A stretch of 64,000 nt of DNA from assembly GCF_035594125.1 (NCBI RefSeq), contig NC_087180.1:14050115-14114114 (forward strand), read 5' to 3'. How positions within the stretch are numbered: position 1 is the first letter of the stretch; every line of letters starts with the position of its first letter. This DNA is from Scylla paramamosain. Taxonomy: Eukaryota; Arthropoda; Malacostraca; Decapoda; Portunidae. Shown one piece after another: positions 49,421-60,443 of this stretch. A program made the position numbers and the translations under genes. The notes below the pieces were generated by a model. That model saw only the letters and a program-made list of their open reading frames with translations. It was not told the origin of the DNA and did not search any database.

Positions 49421-49625
49421 CCATATTAGAAAATAATATAGGGAACACTTGAAGTTACCAGTTGAAGTTACATGAGTTTTAAGGATGTTTTTACGGTTCT
49501 AGTGACAGATTAACAAGATTTCTACATTATTAACAAGAGACATACTCCTGAAAACCTGACTAATCATCTCTGTGGCCTTTGAAAGTAGTCGTGGTGAGAG
49601 AGCCAAGCGTTTCTGAATATGAGTC
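49421..49625 (-). mobile_element. MITE-like dispersed repeat, copy F (reverse)
   Basis: About 205 bp in reverse orientation. It starts at CCATATTAGAAAA and ends at AAGCGTTTCTGAATATGAG, so both ends resemble the family's inverted termini. The core reads ATCTCTGTGGCCTTTGAAAG. It faces copy G in opposite orientation 280 bp away. Confidence 0.72.
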
Positions 49626-49904
49626 TAACTGTTCTCGTCATTCCACGCACAGATTTCCAATAAAATAGTAATCTGATACACCAACATCTTAGAAAACGGA
49701 GAACAGACGAGTACAGGTAATGGGACAAAGAAACAAACATAAATAGGGGATTTTTTTTGCTGTTTTCTTATGTCAAGTGTCCCGTGAAAGGAGGATCAAA
49801 GAGCCATCAGTCTCGCGGGGGAAGGGATCCACCTTCTCGCCGGGGTAGAATAACAAGTGAATGTCTGGCGGCGGCGTGCGTAGGGAGTCTTGGAACAACA
49901 GTCG

Positions 49905-50120
49905 CCCGAATTCGGAAACTCTTTGCGCTCCCACGATGACTATTTTCAAAGGCCACAGAGATGATAAGCCGAGTTCTCAAGAGCGTTTTTTTCTTTTAAT
50001 AATACATAGACCGTGCTAATTTGTTACTAAAACCGTAAAAAAAAACATACTCAAAAACCGTGTAACTTCAACTAAAGCCTCTTGCAAGTAGTCTGAGGGC
50101 AGCGTACGCCTTCATAACCC
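49905..50120 (+). mobile_element. MITE-like dispersed repeat, copy G (forward)
   Basis: About 216 bp in forward orientation. The left end is CGAATTCGGAAACTCTTTGC, and the core is GACTATTTTCAAAGGCCACA followed by GAGTTCTCAAGAGCG. The right half carries AACTTCAACTAAAGCCTCTT, close to copies H and I. The right terminal repeat is degraded. Confidence 0.72.
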
Positions 50121-50249
50121 GAAGTCTTGAGTACAGGAAGAGCCGCGTCCTCCTGGCAGGGGACGAGGTAACCGGCCAAAAATATGAAGGAAAAACGAGG
50201 TGGGACGACGCACGCGGTCCAAGAGGCAGCGGGAACACATTGCAGCATC

Positions 50250-50960
50250 ATACTTCTTTTACTGGACGTAGATGAGGAGAGGAGGTGAAAAGGAGTGGAA
50301 GGAGAAAGAAAAGAGGGAAGAATGTAAGAGAGGAATTAGAGGAGAGGGGGAGAACGAAGAGAATGTAGAAGAGGAAGTAGAGAAAGGAGAAAACGAGAGA
50401 AAAATAGAAAGTAAGTAGAAGGTAGAGAAAGAAGAAAATGTAGAAGAACAGGTGGAGTAAAGAGAAAGGAGAAAGAAGAGAGGGGAGAATGTAGGAGAGG
50501 AATTGGGAAGGAGAGGAAAGAGAACGAAGGAAATGTAGAAGAGGAAGTAGAATAAGAAAAAAAGAAAAAGAAAGAAAGAAGAAAGTAGAGAAATAAGAGA
50601 ATGTAGGAGAGGTGAAGTGGATAGGGAGAGAAATAAGAGAGGGGAATATATCATAATTAACTTTTCTGGACGTGGAATGAAAGTAGAAAGTAGAGACGAG
50701 AGGGAGGAAAACAGGGAAGGAGAGAAGGTATAACACTTTCTCCTTCAAGACATAAGATAAAGGAAGATAGTAGAGAGGAGAGGGAGAGACAGAGAGGAGC
50801 AAATGTATCATAATTTCTTTTCCTGAAATTAAGAGGAGAGGGAGAAGTAGAGAGGTGAGGGAAGTGAAAGAGGAGAGAAGAGGATCCATCATACTTTCTT
50901 TCCATGGAGGTGAGAGGAAGGAGAGAGAGAGAGAGAGAGAAAGAGAGAGGAGAGAATGCT
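50250..50960. repeat. Purine-rich tract with repeated GAGGAGAG/GTAGAA blocks
   Basis: G/A-rich for 700 bp. Blocks such as GAATGTAGAAGAGGAAGTAG (50359, and similar near 50532) and CATCATA or TATCATAAT followed by TTTCTTTTCC or TTTCTTTCC (50650, 50808, 50888) recur. It ends with a short GA array at 50920-50940. The 273-codon minus frame is Ser/Leu/Phe and is not called. Confidence 0.7.
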
Positions 50961-51341
50961 TTGAGTTGCAACGACACACCCTTGGCACGCTACCAGCCCT
51001 GACCTTCGCCTTTTTTTGGACTCTACAAGTTTCAGAAAGCAAGCAAAACAAGTAAAGCAAGTAAAACAAGAAGACGAGGACCCGACCCCCGTGTGATTAG
51101 TCAGGCAGTAACTTTCAAACAACTGCGTCCCAACATGGAATAATCAGAAGGCTCCCTCCTCACCCCCCTCCCCCGCGCTGAATCACTTAATTGTGGCGTC
51201 CCGGTGGTTATGTCCCGCGTGATGTGTACTTGTGAACATATGTAGATAAAGAATATGAGGGTTTTTCTTTACTGGTTCATTGCAAGGCTGAACTTCAAGG
51301 TAGCGTAGAAATCAAAGAGTTTACCTTAACTTTCTCCCACG

Positions 51342-51343
<2 letters not shown>

Positions 51344-51383
<40 letters not shown>
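51344..51383. repeat. (AG)19 microsatellite
   Basis: Uninterrupted. Confidence 0.97.
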
Positions 51384-51387
<4 letters not shown>

Positions 51388-51785
51388 CTGACCCACTCAC
51401 CAACCGACCGACAAACAGACAGACAGAGAAACGCAGAAACAGTAAAGCGATAGATATAACTCGATACAAGGCTGTTTGGTGGCTGTTCGGCTCCTCCACG
51501 GGAATATGAGCCGGGAAGTCGTTTAATCTAAGAGAAACAGGATGAGAGGACTATTTTAGCCGAGTAATGGGCATGTTGGGCTTGGTGGATCAGCGGGGTG
51601 GTATAGACAGTTGGATCTGCTGGAGATAAAAACTACAATACCAGGCTTTGGGTTTATATAGAAGGGCGGTGCTTTATATAATCGTGAAAGGGGACCACAC
51701 GGGTATTACTGCGTTGTGGCATCGAGGGCTTTGTATGATGGGATGGTGTTGTGGCTTCAGTCTTGGAACGGGACATGATGATAGG

Positions 51786-52080
51786 AACATACGAACATAA
51801 ATAAGGGGAAACAAGGGAAGGTCCATGAACATAAGTACAGGAAAATAAGGAAAGCTGCTAAAACATAAGGAAAAATTTGGGATGCTGCATGAAGATGAGG
51901 GAAAATAAGGGAAGCTGCAAGAATAAACTCAGCGAAAATAAGGAAAGCTGTAATAACAAACTCAGGAAAAATAAGGGAAGCTGCAAGAGCAAACTCAGGG
52001 AAAATAAAGGAAGCTTCTACATAAATAAGAGAAAATAAGGGAACCTGGATGAACATAAGGGAAAATAAGAAGCCGTCAGT
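51786..52080. repeat. Minisatellite, unit about 30-36 bp (AAAATAAGGGAAGCTGC...)
   Basis: About eight to nine units headed by AAAATAAGGGAAGCTGC, with tails such as AAGAATAAACTCAG or ATGAACATAAGG. On the minus strand several units keep a common reading frame and read as repeats of LIFPEF-x-LAAS type within a 155-codon frame (51757-52224). No family is recognised, and the frame may be accidental because the unit length is often a multiple of three. Confidence 0.8.
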
Positions 52081-52311
52081 CCTACACGTGACAGTTTCTC
52101 GCATGATAAACTGGAAAACGAAAGAAAATTTTTGGTGAAGGTAAAGATAATGCAAGAATATAACGAGCGAAAATATGTAGATAACTAGACAAAATATGTT
52201 TGGAATTCTCAGGTTTTTGGGCAATTGAGAGAATGTGATTCAGACGAAAGAGAGAAAGAAAAATAGATGTACGCACGTAAGAAAGAAATTATAAAAGAAA
52301 AGGTAAGAGAA

Positions 52312-52312
<1 letters not shown>

Positions 52313-52375
<63 letters not shown>
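52313..52375. repeat. (CA)31 microsatellite
   Basis: Uninterrupted. Confidence 0.98.
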
Positions 52376-52377
<2 letters not shown>

Positions 52378-52379
52378 AG

Positions 52380-53270
52380 AGCACCACAGCAAATGGCGCT
52401 CGAGAGTTTAGGATAATGGGAAGGTCAAATGAAAGTTACGAGCAGATTCCCAAACGAAGCCACAGTCACCAGCTGCGTCCTGAGGCGGCCACACGCGTCC
52501 CCTCACGCCCGCCTCTTTGTGGGTCACGGGGGGAGGGATACAAAGGAATACAAAGAAAGTATCATTCAGCAACAGATCTCCTTTCCCTGACTTGGCTGTT
52601 TTAATGTGGTACAGTAACCATTCTAAGAGTAGGAAGGCCAGGAAAGCAAAGCAGAAGGCTCCCCACCCGCTACTCACACCACCCAAAACCGGCCAGAAAA
52701 CAAACGACACAGTGTTGCAGTGAAAAACTAACAGGAGAAAAGAAGAAAATTAAAACTTCAATATGAAATCTACGAGTAATGAAAATAAGGCATAGGTTTC
52801 AATCATCTATAATGCATATGTGCGGATGTGTGGGTGTGTGGGTGTGTTTGTGGGTGTGGGCACGGGGTGGGTGTGACGGCGTGGTGAGGCCGCCTTGATT
52901 GCTGTTGGGAGGCAGCACTTAATCACGCCGTCTTCTTTTTAACTTTCAACTCGCTAAAGATTCAGTATTTATTTTATATTATATACTTAGTTTGCTGGAA
53001 AAGTGTCGACGCTCTTTGAACTCCCGAGACTCCTCAGGCGTATGATTCTATATTAATGGGAAAGGCTCAGTAAATAAAACCACAATATTTATAAAGTGCA
53101 ATTACTCTGTTCTTTATCTGAATCTTTCAAGCTTATCTTAATCTACATAAAAGGAGACTGTTCAGTATTTATATAGTACAATTGTGTATTACTTTCTACA
53201 TATTTCTGAAGTTCTGAAGTATACCTTAATTTGCATGCAACGAGACTCGTATTTATATAGTCCAATTAGT
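52380..53270. other. Unique block, no gene confirmed
   Basis: Mixed sequence. 52400-52720 is open in more than one frame on both strands without a recognisable motif. GTGTGGGTGTG words occur at 52825-52875. Confidence 0.4.

Positions 53271-53274
<4 letters not shown>

Positions 53275-53359
<85 letters not shown>
53275..53359. repeat. (CT)42 microsatellite
   Basis: Uninterrupted. It is the last long array before the 4.7-kb microsatellite-free block around the candidate gene start. Confidence 0.98.
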
Positions 53360-53362
<3 letters not shown>

Positions 53363-54720
53363 GATCCTTCAGGCATATCTAAGTCCACATAAAAAGAGGC
53401 TGTTTTAGCATTCATGAGCCACGAGTAAGGTGAATAATTTGATCAAGTTTCAAGTCTAATAGATACGAGTTTTCACCAGCATCAATCCCTCCACCTGCGA
53501 TAGGAAGAAAAGTTATATTTTCCTGCAAAAACACGTATTTCCTAACAAAGAAGAAAATTTTAATGGTTTCCCGCTAAACTGCAATACGAAAGTGCCTCTC
53601 AGCAGCGCGATTCTTAAGCTTAGAGGTTGTATTCTTTCTCGACTTGAGCAATTGGTTTTAAGATTGTAGACCTTGATAATGACGTTTATTTATTTATTTT
53701 CGCTACTTTCCTACGCTCCGAAAACATCGTATATTTCCCTTATATAATTTAAACTTTTCGTCTATATCATGTGAAAGACATTAAAAGAAAAGCGAAGCTA
53801 CAATGTCCATCACAAGGTCCATCGCAATCATCAGCCTTGAAATGTAACAATAGTGAATCTCATGTACGCCTCTTTCATTTGCAGCCTTTACCAGTCCGCC
53901 ACCCACCACAACCTACATTACTTTCCTTGCAGCTTCTCGTCTTCAACAAACCCCAAGGATACCCCACAACTGTGCCCCTGGAGATCGGCCCCGTTCCGCC
54001 CCACCCCGCCCGGCCCCGCTCCGATACACAGCCCTCGTCGCCCCGTCTTGCGGCCCTCGGCTCCTGGCGGCCCTTGGATCATTCCCGTCCCACGCCACAG
54101 TCCAGGAATCCTGTCCTCCCGTCAGCCATCCCGTCCCGCACCTCTACAGGCCAGCCAGCCCATCAGTCCGGCGTGACTCTGAGGTGGTCGCTGACGGACT
54201 CGTGTGGTGAACTTAGCAATCCGCCAAACAGACAGACTTATAAAGAAAAGAAAGACATATTTGGGCCTTCTCATCTACGTCGGCAAGATATTATTTTTTG
54301 ACGCGCCTGCTGTGCTGCACATACTTGTTATTCCGTGACTCTGGATCTGCAAGGTTTCCGGGTGAAGAGTGAAGACTTTTGTGGTGACGTGTTTGCCTGA
54401 GGAGGAGTTACTCTGCCAAGTCGTAACGTTTCTCTGCGACTGTGACGGAGGGGAAGCTCCTGTCTCGACGCTCAAGATTATCTCTGCTCACAAAAGATTC
54501 TCTCGAAAAGATATATATTTACTAAAGTGATACAAAAGAGACTGGACGTTAAGCTAACCTTCTGAGTCTTCCTAACCATTTGGTGTTTCTTGTTCCGGAC
54601 TGTTCGGTGTCCAGCGGCCGCGCGAGGCAGCTTCTCAAGGTACCGCCCCTTGACCGTGCGGTGGATCCTTGCCAGGCGCTCAGGAAAGGCCCAGCACCAG
54701 AGGAGAAAGCTGTGAACAGT

Positions 54721-54777
54721 ATGCAAACCTGTACTTGTGTTGTCTCCGTGTGTTGTGATCGGTCAGTGCGGGAGTGA
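54721..54777 (+). other. Upstream ORF 1 in the putative leader (18 codons)
   Basis: The ATG at 54721 opens an 18-codon frame, Cys- and Val-rich, ending in TGA at 54775-54777, about 290 bases before the candidate start. If the leader includes this segment, the short frame could reduce initiation at 55069. Whether it is transcribed is not known from sequence. Confidence 0.3.
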
Positions 54778-54819
54778 GTGAGGGAGGAAGTGTCTCTAGA
54801 GTCCCGTGTTTCTCTCTCC

Positions 54820-54897
54820 ATGAAGACACCCTCGCCCAGGGCTCCGGGAGAACACGCCGCGCACCGAGTACAAACAAACTCAACTCCGACTTTATAA
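54820..54897 (+). other. Upstream ORF 2 in the putative leader (25 codons)
   Basis: The ATG at 54820 opens a 25-codon frame that ends in TAA at 54895-54897. No further ATG occurs before the candidate start at 55069, which leaves about 170 bases for reinitiation. It does not overlap the first upstream frame. Confidence 0.3.
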
Positions 54898-55068
54898 CCT
54901 TCTCTCCCGCATCACAATCGTTACCTTGGTTTGAGCTCAAGTAAGGAGGAAAGAATCTGAACCTCAACGGAGCACCATCGTCTGTCTGTCTTCTCTCAAG
55001 CAATAAGTAGAACCTTAAGTGTTTCCACATCTCGTCGAATTTCCAGTACCAAGACCTGAGCGTCCAAG

Positions 55069-55270
55069 ATGGCGGGAAGATTCGCAGGCGCCCGCATGGG
55101 CATGAGTGCCCAGAAGAAGAATGAGACTGCTATGAACAAACGCAACCGGAGCAAGGTAAGGCGGCCCTCACGTGTGGTAGCAGGCGGCATGTCCATCCCT
55201 CCTACAGGTTTTGCTGACCCGGAGGAGGAGACGACAGCCGAGCCTAACACACGTCCCACACCAGGTAGCA
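55069..55270 (+). CDS. Candidate first coding exon of an unrecognised protein (partial, 5' end)
   Basis: This is the one open frame in the window that looks like a real exon. The ATG has A at -3 and G at +4, a strong start context, and an in-frame TGA at 55057-55059 closes the frame upstream. The first 29 codons encode a basic, Ala/Gly/Lys/Asn/Arg-rich N terminus ending in NKRNRSK. They stop exactly at a consensus donor, AAG|gtaagg (gt at 55156), in phase 0. The frame stays open beyond it and encodes a more acidic, Pro/Thr-rich stretch (GFADPEEETTAEP) up to further donors CAG|gtagca (gt at 55265) and gtaagt (gt at 55271). The exon could therefore end at 55155, 55264 or 55270. No signal peptide, membrane segment or named domain is visible. 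I do not recognise the family. The rest of the gene would lie downstream, beyond the window or in exons I could not identify. Coding status and exon end are inference. Confidence 0.5.
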
Positions 55271-58120
55271 GTAAGTTTCCTTCTACTAGTTGTGGCCAGC
55301 AGTGGGTGTGGTGTCCGTGTTCTGTGTGTGATGTTGTGGCGTCCGTGTTAAGTGTCCACCGCCTCAGGTACGTTCAGGGCAAGGTGACGCGCCCTTCAAG
55401 TGTCCAGGCGCGAGGGCGTCTTGGGTCTTACTTCCTCTGGTTATGGTGTTCTGGTGACGTTGGCGTGGTGTGCATGACGTGCCGTCCAAGTATTTCATCT
55501 CTGATCATCTCCGTCTCGGGACCATGAATGCACACCTCCTTCCTCTCATTGCTTATGGAAGACATGAAGATGCATGCAAATCATTCCTTCAGAATTTCAT
55601 GTATCGTCACCGTATTTGAAAACCTACTACCACCCTCTGATAAAGAAAGACAGAGGGGCTGACTGTTTCCTGCACACGCCTGAGTACAGACGACCCACTG
55701 TAGTGTGAGAACAGCGACTCATCTCACGGTGACTGCGGTCTGTTCAGATTAACTTAGCGGCAGACTCTCCTCGCTGCCCAGTGAACACCAGTAATAGAAT
55801 AATTTAGGCGACAGGTTCTCCTAGCTAAGAGAAAACCTTTCAGACTCATTCTTGATCGAGGAACAACAGATGAGAAAAGATTCGATATGACGGAGCTTAT
55901 CTGTCTCTTGACCAAACAGAAACCATGGTAGGAGGCTCGCCTTTACGTTAATCTGAACAGACTATAGAGACTTTGGAGAGACAAATGATGACTCTAATGA
56001 TGACGCACAGCCGCTATAAACAATGATAGACTTAAAGCATACAAAAAAAAAAGCGAAAATATTAAATCCAAAAAATACTTTCATTAGTGAAACCGCAAGA
56101 GAAAAAAAAAATAGAAAAGGTTAGCGCGACAATGAGAAGCAGGATTCCACATTAAATCTCTTTTATCATTGTTTACAAAAAGCTGTGAGTACTGAACTGC
56201 AATTGTGAGAAGGCTGAAAAAGAAAATGCACATAGACATTCATTATACTTTCAATTTTTCTGCACTGGAAGTTTGTTGATCCGCGGAATCTTGACAGTAC
56301 TACAAAGAAGCTCTCCAGTCCTTTAAGTTTTACAACCTTTTCTACAAGTCTGGGTTCACATCCCTCCTGTAGCGTGACTCTGAGCCGCATGAGCGCTGCA
56401 TGGGCAAGTAGAGGCTTGTGGCGCACTGCCCTTATCCCTTATTTGCATTGATTTGCATCCCTGTTAATTCCCTGACTCATGACCACTGCATTTTCCTTCC
56501 TTGTATTGTCTTCCTGTGTGTCGTGTAAATCATTACCTGCCCTACCTGCACGTAACTCTATAGATATTGATTAAGGTACACACAGGTGAATCTACCTTAA
56601 ATTCTAACCACAGAAAATTATTCGCGACGATTGCCATTACTATTATTGTCATTATTATTATTATAATGACTATGAATACTATTAACATTGGATTATCATC
56701 AGTTACAGTCAGAAGTAAATTAACCTTCAGCTCTGACTTCTAATGAGTTTATCTATTTATTTTTTCTCCTAATCTTAAATCCTCTGATCCGCTGGCAACG
56801 TGCAAGTCGTCAGCTATTGCAAAGACACTGTCGCCGGATGAGAGGACAGATGGAGACACCGCCACACACAGCAGAAGTGAATGTTGTGACAGTGTTGTGT
56901 TGTTAACAATTCACAACACTAAAAAGAATAAGCATCAAGAAGAAAGAACAAATGGCTGAAGAGCAAAGAGAAAAGTCTCAGGGGGGAAAAAAAAATTCTA
57001 AATTGCATGGAAATGTTAGTTATTTGAGTCCCAGGTGTCATGTGCCATCTCTGTAGGCTCATTACAGTCCTAGTAGCAAGGCCGATAGGGAGAAATCATG
57101 TCTTAACTCACCTTTTGGGCGTCTCATCTTTTCATTGATGAGGAATAAAGATATTTAAAACTACTTTGGATTCATGAGTCATCTTCCCATGTTAATTAAG
57201 GTCTTGTAGTACAAAAATTTAGAAGTAAAAGTCAGAATTTAAATCACTTTTCGAAGTTTCCTCTCTCCATTCATGAAAAAATAAAAATTATTAAAATAGG
57301 GTGCATAAAACTAAAGGTTAAAATTCAGTTTGAATGACGTTTTTAACTAATGAAGCACAGAGAAAACGAAAATGTATTAAAACAGTCATATTTGCGATAG
57401 GATTAAAATACTATGCAAATGTTGTCTTTTTAATCTGTCACCGAAATCCCACACTGCTGGATTTCCATTAAAGGGAGATGGCGTAGACACCTGACTGACT
57501 TCCGCGTGTCCTTGTGTTCCCTGACGCGACTAACGCACACCTGCATCACGAGCGAGTTTCCCTCATTCTTAAAAAAAAATAAATAAATAATGATACTAAC
57601 TTATAACGAAAAACGTAACAAAAATTCCCTAGAAAATATAAATGGGAAGGGGAAAAGTAGAGAATGAAAATGTTTAAAAATAGACCCATGAACAAAATTG
57701 CTAAATAAAAAAAATATATATAAAGCTAAAATCAAGAACCGCCTAAAAAAACAAAGCCAAAAGTAAAAAAAAAAAATTCTTAAAAAAATAAAATAAGATA
57801 AAATAAAATAAAATAAAGACAATCCAAAAAAAAAAAAAGTAAAAAGCAAAGACATGAATGCTTTAAATATACAAACCAAATTCAACAATACCCACAAAAA
57901 AAGCCTCCAAAAAAAGTACCAACGAATAGCACAACACAATCTTTCATAACTTCACTAAAAAAAAAAAAAAAAAAAAGACATATTTTCGCTCCTCGCCTAC
58001 GAACACGAAACGTAAAAACCCCGACGATAAATAATTGGAAAGTTCACATGGAAAAAACAACACAAAACAAAAAATATTCACCTGTGTGTATCATTTTTTT
58101 TTCTGGTGATGAATGACTGA
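55271..58120 (+). other. Probable first intron of the candidate gene, repeat-poor
   Basis: After the splice-donor candidates there are about 2.8 kb with no long microsatellite, unusual for this window. The DNA is AT-rich toward 57000-58000, with several poly-A runs (57700-57980). Small AT-only patches occur, such as a short ATT cluster at 56640-56670. No open frame of convincing composition and no RNA gene is seen. A frame of 86 codons on the minus strand at 56166-56426 has no recognisable motif. Confidence 0.35.
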
Positions 58121-58125
58121 CGGAA

Positions 58126-58226
<101 letters not shown>

Positions 58227-58839
58227 GAGCTCCCCCCGTAACACTCCCTCTCTAAAAGACTTTCAAACACGACAAGAGCAACAGCCATTCTCGACGTAAC
58301 ACTGACAGCGCATCGAGATAAAAATAAAAAAAAAAAACTTCCACAAACATACACACACACACACACACATACACACACGACACACATATATATATTTCAT
58401 TCCCTTTATCTCACAGCACGACGCTTCAATACCAGTGGAACTCGCCCAGTGAGTGTGTGAAGAGGCAGAAAAAATCACCAGTTATACACACTCTCTGCAA
58501 TGCAACACTCGAGAAATCTCACAGCACCAACACGCTAAAACACGATACAGTTACACTAGATAGGCCAAAACAACACTGCAAACTCAATTCACTGACACAC
58601 CTCACTTCTCCTCACCTCCCGGCAACCCTCCCCCCCACACATACACCCACATACGCTTTCACGTCAACTTTTAAGAGCGCCATGGGCTAAACACGACCAC
58701 TCCTTCTACTTTAGTCTAACGCCGGACACCCCACTTCGTCCCTCCACCTTTACACACTTTGCCGACTCCCTGCAGAGTGGCGCAAAGGGCTTACGGGCTG
58801 TGGACCTTATGGAAGGATACTTGACCAAAACAAATGACG

Positions 58840-59190
58840 AAAGAAAGGAGGAGGAGAAGGGTAAGAGGAAAAGAATATGAAATGCAGAAGAGAGATGAAT
58901 AACAGCAAGTGCAGAACACCAGAAAAGGAAGAAAAATAGAAGAAAGAGCGTGAGAAAGACGAAATATGAGCGGAAGAATAACGAGGAAGGAGAATAGGAT
59001 GAGTGCCAAGACTGAAACATGAAGAGGAGAGGGAAAGAATAGAATAACGGAGAAAAAGAGCATGAGATAGAAGGAAGGAAGAGCGGGGAAACTGTTAAAA
59101 TAAGACACTTGGAAGGAAGAAAACAAGAAGCGATAAAAGGATAAAAGGAAGTAAGGAAGATAGAAAGACGAGAAAGGCAAGAGTAAATTC
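58840..59190. repeat. Purine-rich tract
   Basis: G/A-rich without clear units. No gene. Confidence 0.6.
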
Positions 59191-59339
59191 ACCATCATAA
59201 CCTTTTCTCCTTGAGTGTTTTAGTGTTAATTTGACTCCATAGTGGATGGGTAACTGAATCTTTGGTGGGTTAGGAAGATTGGTGGGGTTAGCTTTAGGAT
59301 TTAAGTGGGGTTGGTGAATCATGTTTTGCTTTTAATCCT

Positions 59340-59573
59340 CGTCTTTTTTCGTTCTTTTTGGTTTCCTGTTTCTTTTTCTTTTCTTACTTTTGTTTATTTC
59401 CGTTTTTTTTCTTAATTTTTTTTCTTCTTTTCTTCGTCTTCGTTGTCGTTGTTGCGGTCTTCTTCTTCTTCTCCTCCTCCTTCTTCTTCTTCTTCTTTTT
59501 CTTCTTCTTCTTCTTCTTCTTCCTTTCTTCTTCTTGTTCTTGTTCTTGTTCTTCTTGTTCTTCTTCTTCAGAT
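59340..59573. repeat. T-rich tract with (TTC)n and (TTG/TTC) repeats
   Basis: TTC triplets at 59459-59533 and TTCTTG hexamers at 59531-59565. The forward frames encode Phe, Ser or Leu runs and the reverse frames Lys/Arg/Glu runs. Confidence 0.9.
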
Positions 59574-59596
59574 ATTCCAAGCCATCCCATCACACT

Positions 59597-59745
59597 CGAA
59601 AAACGTATTCCCGTACACAACAAACCTACAATACCAAGGGACTCAAGCTCCGTTCAGCCACTTTTGGTTATAAAATTAAAAGATAAAACTTGGATATTAA
59701 AATATGGCCGGTCTTGGAGGAAAAACAGCCGAACGCATCATGTGC
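59597..59745 (+). repeat. Second dispersed repeat, copy 1
   Basis: This segment shares an order of short blocks with 60444-60575: ACTCAAGCTC, TTTTGGTTATAAAATTAA, GATATTAAA-like, then CCGGTCTTGGAGGAAAAA. The two copies lie about 840 bp apart in the same orientation, on either side of MITE copy H. No coding frame or terminal repeat is seen. Confidence 0.5.
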
Positions 59746-59838
59746 AGGTAAAAATTCCCAAAGCCCTTTATCCCTGTGGCAATAACTCGTGAAGAAAAGG
59801 TAAAGAAAACCCAAAGGGGCCATTTTTATTTTTTCCTG

Positions 59839-59840
<2 letters not shown>

Positions 59841-59877
<37 letters not shown>
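59841..59877. repeat. (AG)18 microsatellite at the left edge of MITE copy H
   Basis: It abuts the mobile element, as the GA array next to copy A does. Confidence 0.97.
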
Positions 59878-59878
<1 letters not shown>

Positions 59879-59879
<1 letters not shown>

Positions 59880-60125
59880 GCCACGTATTCTTTAACGCTC
59901 CGAGCAATCATAAAGACTATTTTTTCAGAGGTCATAGGTATCATCCGTCAAATTCTCGCAAGTAACTTTTTCTCCCGCTGCTGACGTTGAACCCTTGTCA
60001 AAGTATCAATAGAATAATAAAACCTTGTCGTAAAACCCGCAAAACCACCAAAACCACCAAAACTTCCACTAAAGCCTGTTAAAAATACTCGAGTTTAAAC
60101 GCTGGAAAGTTTAAGAATACGCTCT
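59879..60125 (+). mobile_element. MITE-like dispersed repeat, copy H (forward, diverged)
   Basis: About 247 bp. The ends are CACGTATTCTTTAACGCT and AAGTTTAAGAATACGC, which are inverted copies of each other. The core motif is altered (GACTATTTTTTCAGAGGTCA), and a short internal duplication of AAAACCACC occurs near 60043-60058. The right half has TTCCACTAAAGCCTGTT. The left end lies next to a (GA)n array at 59841-59877. Confidence 0.65.
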
Positions 60126-60443
60126 TGGGAGGCTTAAAAATATCACAGTACTAAAAACAAGGACGAGGCATTTTCTGACCGACACTGGAACGGGTACTTG
60201 TAAAACCTTAACGGGAGGTGGAGGAGTCCGAAAAATGCGATGAAAACAAAGAAAATAGTAAGAGGCTCATTCCGCGGCCATTGGGTGAGTGTGCGAATGT
60301 TGTAAAGACTGGGATGGAGAAAGAGAGCGTCTCCTTATGGCACTGTTGTGTGGAGCCCTCACGTGACTCCGCTGTAATTGGACTGAACGAGTCTTGTTAT
60401 CTCTTCCAGTACTTTTGCGAATGTTTCTTTTTACTCTGAATGC

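Larger units (their letters stand above)
53950..55068 (+). promoter_or_regulatory. Putative promoter and 5' leader of the candidate gene at 55069
   Basis: This kilobase has no long microsatellite and is GC- and CpG-richer than its surroundings, especially 53980-54180 and 54600-54720. It leads directly into the candidate start codon at 55069. I cannot place the transcription start. A TATA-like TATATAA at 53741 lies more than 1.3 kb from the ATG and is not a convincing core promoter. A CpG-rich, TATA-less promoter around 54000-54700 is the simplest reading. A 176-codon open frame crosses 53771-54301, but it is Pro/Ser-rich and resembles nothing I know, so I treat it as fortuitous. Confidence 0.35.

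Noticed and set aside
50248..51069. 273-codon minus-strand frame, the longest in the window
   Set aside because: It lies on the pyrimidine strand of a purine-rich tract and encodes Ser/Leu/Phe runs that repeat with the DNA. It is not a recognisable membrane protein.
53741..53747. TATATAA as a TATA box for the candidate gene
   Set aside because: It is 1.3 kb from the start codon in AT-rich DNA where such words are common. No start-site evidence is visible.
53771..54301. 176-codon Pro/Ser-rich frame upstream of the candidate gene
   Set aside because: It lies in a CpG-rich promoter-like stretch where stops are rare. No recognisable domain is present, and overlapping frames are also open.
55156..55207. 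A 52-nt intron between gtaagg and CTACAG inside the candidate exon
   Set aside because: The frame after such splicing becomes Arg/His-rich, while the unspliced frame stays protein-like up to the next donors. The length is also short for this kind of genome. It is not excluded.
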